Shown here in pieces: positions 41,399 to 43,572 of a stretch of DNA of 43,572 bases. The stretch is from positions 1 to 43,572 of the forward strand of contig NZ_MUIO01000108.1 in the NCBI RefSeq assembly GCF_002087235.1. The letters are read 5' to 3'. Origin of the DNA: Pseudomonas floridensis (lineage in GTDB: Bacteria; Pseudomonadota; Gammaproteobacteria; Pseudomonadales; Pseudomonadaceae). The position numbers and the translations under genes were made by a program. The notes beneath the pieces are model-generated. The model was not told the origin of the DNA. It saw nothing but the letters and a program-made list of their open reading frames with translations, and did no database searches. Within the stretch, counting starts at the first letter, position 1. Every line of letters starts with the position of its first letter.

Positions 41399-41872
41399 AT
41401 GGCCGTTGCAGTAAATCAACCCGTTCCCGAGTTCCAGGCAGCCGCCACCAGCGGCCAGACCGTTACCCTGTCCGAGCTGAAAGGCCAGCAGGTGGTGATT
41501 TATTTCTACCCGAAAGACAACACACCCGGATGCACGACCCAGGGCCAGGATTTTCGCGACCATATCGCGCAATTCCAGGCCGCCAACACCGTAGTGCTGG
41601 GCGTGTCCCGCGACAGCCTCAAGACGCACGAGAACTTCAAGGCCAAACAATCGTTCCCGTTCGAACTGATTTCGGACAAGGACGAAGCGGTCTGCCAACT
41701 GTTCGACGTCATCAAGCTCAAGAAGCTGTACGGCAAGGAATACCTGGGCGTCGATCGCAGCACGTTCCTGATCGATAAGGACGGCGTGCTGCGTCAGGAG
41801 TGGCGCGGCGTAAAGGTGCCAGGCCATGTAGCCGAAGTGCTGGCTCAGGCTGAAGCCTTGAACAAGGGCTGA
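41399..41872 (+). CDS. bcp: Peroxiredoxin of the Bcp/PrxQ family
   Basis: A 157-residue thiol peroxidase. The peroxidatic Cys lies in PKDNTPGCTTQGQDFRD (about residue 46). In E. coli Bcp a resolving Cys sits five residues on; here that position is Gln/Gly (CTTQG), and the only other Cys is in EAVCQLF near 101. It must therefore resolve through that distant Cys or another thiol. The rest of the fold (FYPKD, VLGVSRDS, KSFPFELISDKDEAV) is intact. It shares a short gap with gcvR. Confidence 0.92.
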   Translation: MAVAVNQPVPEFQAAATSGQTVTLSELKGQQVVIYFYPKDNTPGCTTQGQDFRDHIAQFQAANTVVLGVSRDSLKTHENFKAKQSFPFELISDKDEAVCQLFDVIKLKKLYGKEYLGVDRSTFLIDKDGVLRQEWRGVKVPGHVAEVLAQAEALNKG

Positions 41873-41880
41873 TCGAGCGG

Positions 41881-41911
41881 ATCGCTGCGGCGCGCAATGC
41901 ACCGCAGCGAT
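41881..41911. terminator. Hairpin between convergent bcp and the PerM-type gene
   Basis: ATCGCTGCGG (41881-41890) pairs perfectly with CCGCAGCGAT (41902-41911) across an 11-base loop, centred in the 51-base gap. There is no T run; it may terminate both genes weakly. Confidence 0.55.
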
Positions 41912-41923
41912 AGACGGCAAGCG

Positions 41924-42997
41924 TTACAACAACGGCGCCACTGTAGGTTCGTTGCGCGGCCAGGCATCGAGAACGGCCTTGAATAGCGTGGCGAGCGGAA
42001 TCGCGAAGAAAATCCCCCAGAAACCCCACAGTCCACCGAACAGCAGCACGGCGCAGATGATCGCGACCGGGTGCAGGTTGACCGCCTCGGAGAACAGCAA
42101 CGGCACCAGCACGTTGCCATCCAGCGCTTGAATGATGCCGTGCACCATCATCAGGTAGATGAACTGATCACCCCAGCCCCACTGAAACAAGCCGATCAGC
42201 GCGACAGGCACGGTCACCACCACCGCGCCGACATAAGGCACTACCACCGAAATCCCGACCAGCATCGCCAGCAGCGCGGCGTAATTGAGCCCAAGGGCGA
42301 CGAACGCGACGTAAGTCACGCCGCCGCAGATGAAGATCTCGATCACCTTGCCCCGAATGTAGTTGGCGATCTGACGATTCATTTCATCGGCTACGCGGTT
42401 GAGCAACGCCCGCTCGCGGGGTAGATAGCCCCGCGCCCAGCGGCCGATCATGCGGCGGTCCTTGAGGAAGAAGAAAACCAGGATCGGCACCAGCACCAGA
42501 TAGATCATCAGGTTGACCAGCAGTGGCAGGCTCGACAGGGAAAACGTTACCGCAAGCTGACCGAACTTGCCGATCTCGCCGCGCGCGACTTCGATGGCCT
42601 GCAGTACCTGCTCGTCGGACACCAGATGCGGATAGCGCTCCGGCAGCAGCAACAACAGCGATTGCCACTTGGCGAGCATGCCCGGCAGTTCATTGAACAG
42701 CGTGATCAACTGATGCCAGAGCAGCGGCACCAGCACGAGCAGGAAGACCAGCAGCGCGCCGATGAACAATGCGAACACGATACCGACCGCGCCTACCTCT
42801 GGGATACGCAGACGCTCGAGAAAATTGACCACGCCCTGCATCAGAAACGCCAGAACCAGACCGGCAAGCACCGGAGCCAGCATGCCACCCAGCGTGAGCA
42901 CCAGGGTAAACGCAAGAAACAGCAGAACCGCCAGCACCACCGCCTCTTCATCAGAGAAGTAGCGCTGCACCCAACCGCGAAGCACATTGAACATCAA
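41924..42997 (-). CDS. AI-2E/PerM-family membrane transporter
   Basis: A 357-residue inner-membrane protein with about eight hydrophobic segments and the family motif VVVPYVGAVVVTVPVAL near residue 255, followed by LFSEAVNLHPVAIICAVLLFGGLWGFWGIFFAIPLATLFKAV at the end. The family covers AI-2 exporters, Na+/H+ antiporters and PerM, so the substrate is uncertain. The TusA-like gene is just upstream on the same strand, 27 bases away. Confidence 0.88.
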   Translation of the reverse strand: MMFNVLRGWVQRYFSDEEAVVLAVLLFLAFTLVLTLGGMLAPVLAGLVLAFLMQGVVNFLERLRIPEVGAVGIVFALFIGALLVFLLVLVPLLWHQLITLFNELPGMLAKWQSLLLLLPERYPHLVSDEQVLQAIEVARGEIGKFGQLAVTFSLSSLPLLVNLMIYLVLVPILVFFFLKDRRMIGRWARGYLPRERALLNRVADEMNRQIANYIRGKVIEIFICGGVTYVAFVALGLNYAALLAMLVGISVVVPYVGAVVVTVPVALIGLFQWGWGDQFIYLMMVHGIIQALDGNVLVPLLFSEAVNLHPVAIICAVLLFGGLWGFWGIFFAIPLATLFKAVLDAWPRNEPTVAPLL

Positions 42998-43024
42998 ACA
43001 TTCTTTTCAGAAAAATCGCGGCAA

Positions 43025-43276
43025 TCAGGCTTTGCGCAACCAGTAGCGGTAGACACCCGCCTCCACTTCTTCATGCATAAGCTGATGGCCCGCGAGCCTG
43101 GCAAACGTCCGGAAATCGCGTTGGGAACCCGCATCGGTCGAACTGACTTTGAGCACTGCGCCACTGGCCAGACGATTGAGCTCCATCTTGGCCTTGAGCA
43201 AGGGCAGCGGGCAGTTGAGTCCGCACGCATCAAGCTCGGCGTCACACGCCTCGGGGCGAGCTACTGGGTCAGACAT
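43025..43276 (-). CDS. TusA-like sulfur carrier protein
   Basis: An 83-residue sulfur-carrier protein with the signature CGLNCPLPLLKAKMEL near residue 17, in which the CPxP Cys carries sulfur. The remaining beta-alpha pattern (LKVSSTDAGSQRDFRTFARLAGHQLM) matches the TusA fold. AGGAG with a 7-base spacer precedes MSDP at 43276; a reading from 43297 adds seven basic residues. It is likely co-transcribed with the PerM-type gene. Whether it serves tRNA thiolation or another sulfur path is not visible. Confidence 0.88.
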   Translation of the reverse strand: MSDPVARPEACDAELDACGLNCPLPLLKAKMELNRLASGAVLKVSSTDAGSQRDFRTFARLAGHQLMHEEVEAGVYRYWLRKA

Positions 43277-43416
43277 CGTTTCTCTCCTGGCAGACACATC
43301 GAATTACAAAGCAGCCCGCAAAAGGCGTCGCGGACCAGCCAGCAAGAATACCTCACTCTGGTCAGCACGCCATTGAGCCAGCTACAGTACAGGCTCTTCA
43401 GACAAGAGCTTCGTGC

Positions 43417-43572
43417 ATGAATTTTTTGCGTCCTACACTGCTCACGCTCGCCTGCCTGTTTGCCGTGCCGAGCATGGCCGATGACTTGCCGTCACTTGGC
43501 GACGCCAGTTCCTCGATCGTTTCTCCCGAGCAGGAACACAAGCTGGGCCGCGCCTGGCTGGGCCTGTTGCGC
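43417..43572 (+). CDS. bepA: BepA-type periplasmic M48 metalloprotease, N-terminal part
   Basis: The first 52 residues of a gene that runs off the right edge. Residues 1-21 form a signal peptide (FLRPTLLTLACLFAVPSMA). The mature start has IVSPEQEHKLGRAWLGLLR, the segment that precedes the metalloprotease domain in BepA/YfgC proteins, chaperone-proteases for outer-membrane assembly. The catalytic HExxH lies outside the window, so the call depends on this segment and on the conserved order next to tusA and dapA-bamC. Confidence 0.75.
   Translation, partial: MNFLRPTLLTLACLFAVPSMADDLPSLGDASSSIVSPEQEHKLGRAWLGLLR

Noticed and set aside
40634..41920. 428-residue minus-strand frame across gcvR and bcp
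   Set aside because: Overlaps two real genes and has no family likeness.
42626..43420. 264-residue plus-strand frame opposite the PerM-type gene and the TusA-like gene
   Set aside because: Antisense, Gln/His/Arg-rich without a domain; its end overlaps the promoter region of bepA.

Overview
The window looks like chromosome of a fluorescent Pseudomonas, most likely the P. syringae group. This is inferred from GC-rich coding sequence, Pseudomonas-type housekeeping proteins (BamC, GcvR, YcgL/YcgN families, oligopeptidase B), a chromosomal copAB pair behind a CopR-like box, and the order purC - MBL hydrolase - bamC - dapA // gcvR - bcp // perM - tusA // bepA. No database search was possible, so the species is an inference.

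Layout. 1-5543: tail of a DUF748 protein, a MoxR ATPase/VWA pair, a lone WbqC-like protein, then three genes on the minus strand (DUF2937, a YafJ-type amidotransferase, a small membrane protein). 5677-14053: oligopeptidase B, a 129-bp palindromic repeat element, a cyclic-nucleotide-binding protein, an HNH protein, copAB, an RNA methyltransferase, a DUF2892 protein, YcgN and a nitroreductase. 14274-20418, minus strand: 2-hydroxyacid dehydrogenase, ycgL, rnd, a lipid A phosphoethanolamine transferase and NAD-malic enzyme. 20717-22559: a HAD phosphatase, a manganese-catalase-like protein that lacks metal ligands, and a GvpU-like protein. 22874-30867: sugar uptake and entry into catabolism (a GntP-family permease, XylR, xylose isomerase, XylFGH). 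No xylulokinase gene is present.

30896-36821 is the accessory part. Next to xylH lies a chimera of two broken toxin-antitoxin genes (a MntA-type nucleotidyltransferase joined to an MqsA C-terminus). Beyond it is a 5.4-kb island bounded by a perfect 19-bp direct repeat (31425-31443 and 36803-36821). The right copy forms the 3' end of tRNA-Ser(CGA). The island carries a dead tyrosine integrase, a dead umuC fragment, a CoiA-like nuclease/coiled-coil protein, a divergent 250-residue protein of unknown function, and a 467-residue protein ending in a complete PD-(D/E)XK nuclease signature. The intact genes are much richer in A+T than the surrounding chromosome. I read it as an immobilised tRNA island whose surviving cargo is probably anti-phage or DNA-targeting. 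That cargo is the best candidate for an undescribed system here.

36805-43572 is core genome: tRNA-Ser, purC, an MBL hydrolase, bamC and dapA on the minus strand, gcvR and bcp on the plus strand, a PerM-type exporter and a TusA-like protein on the minus strand, and the start of a BepA-type metalloprotease.
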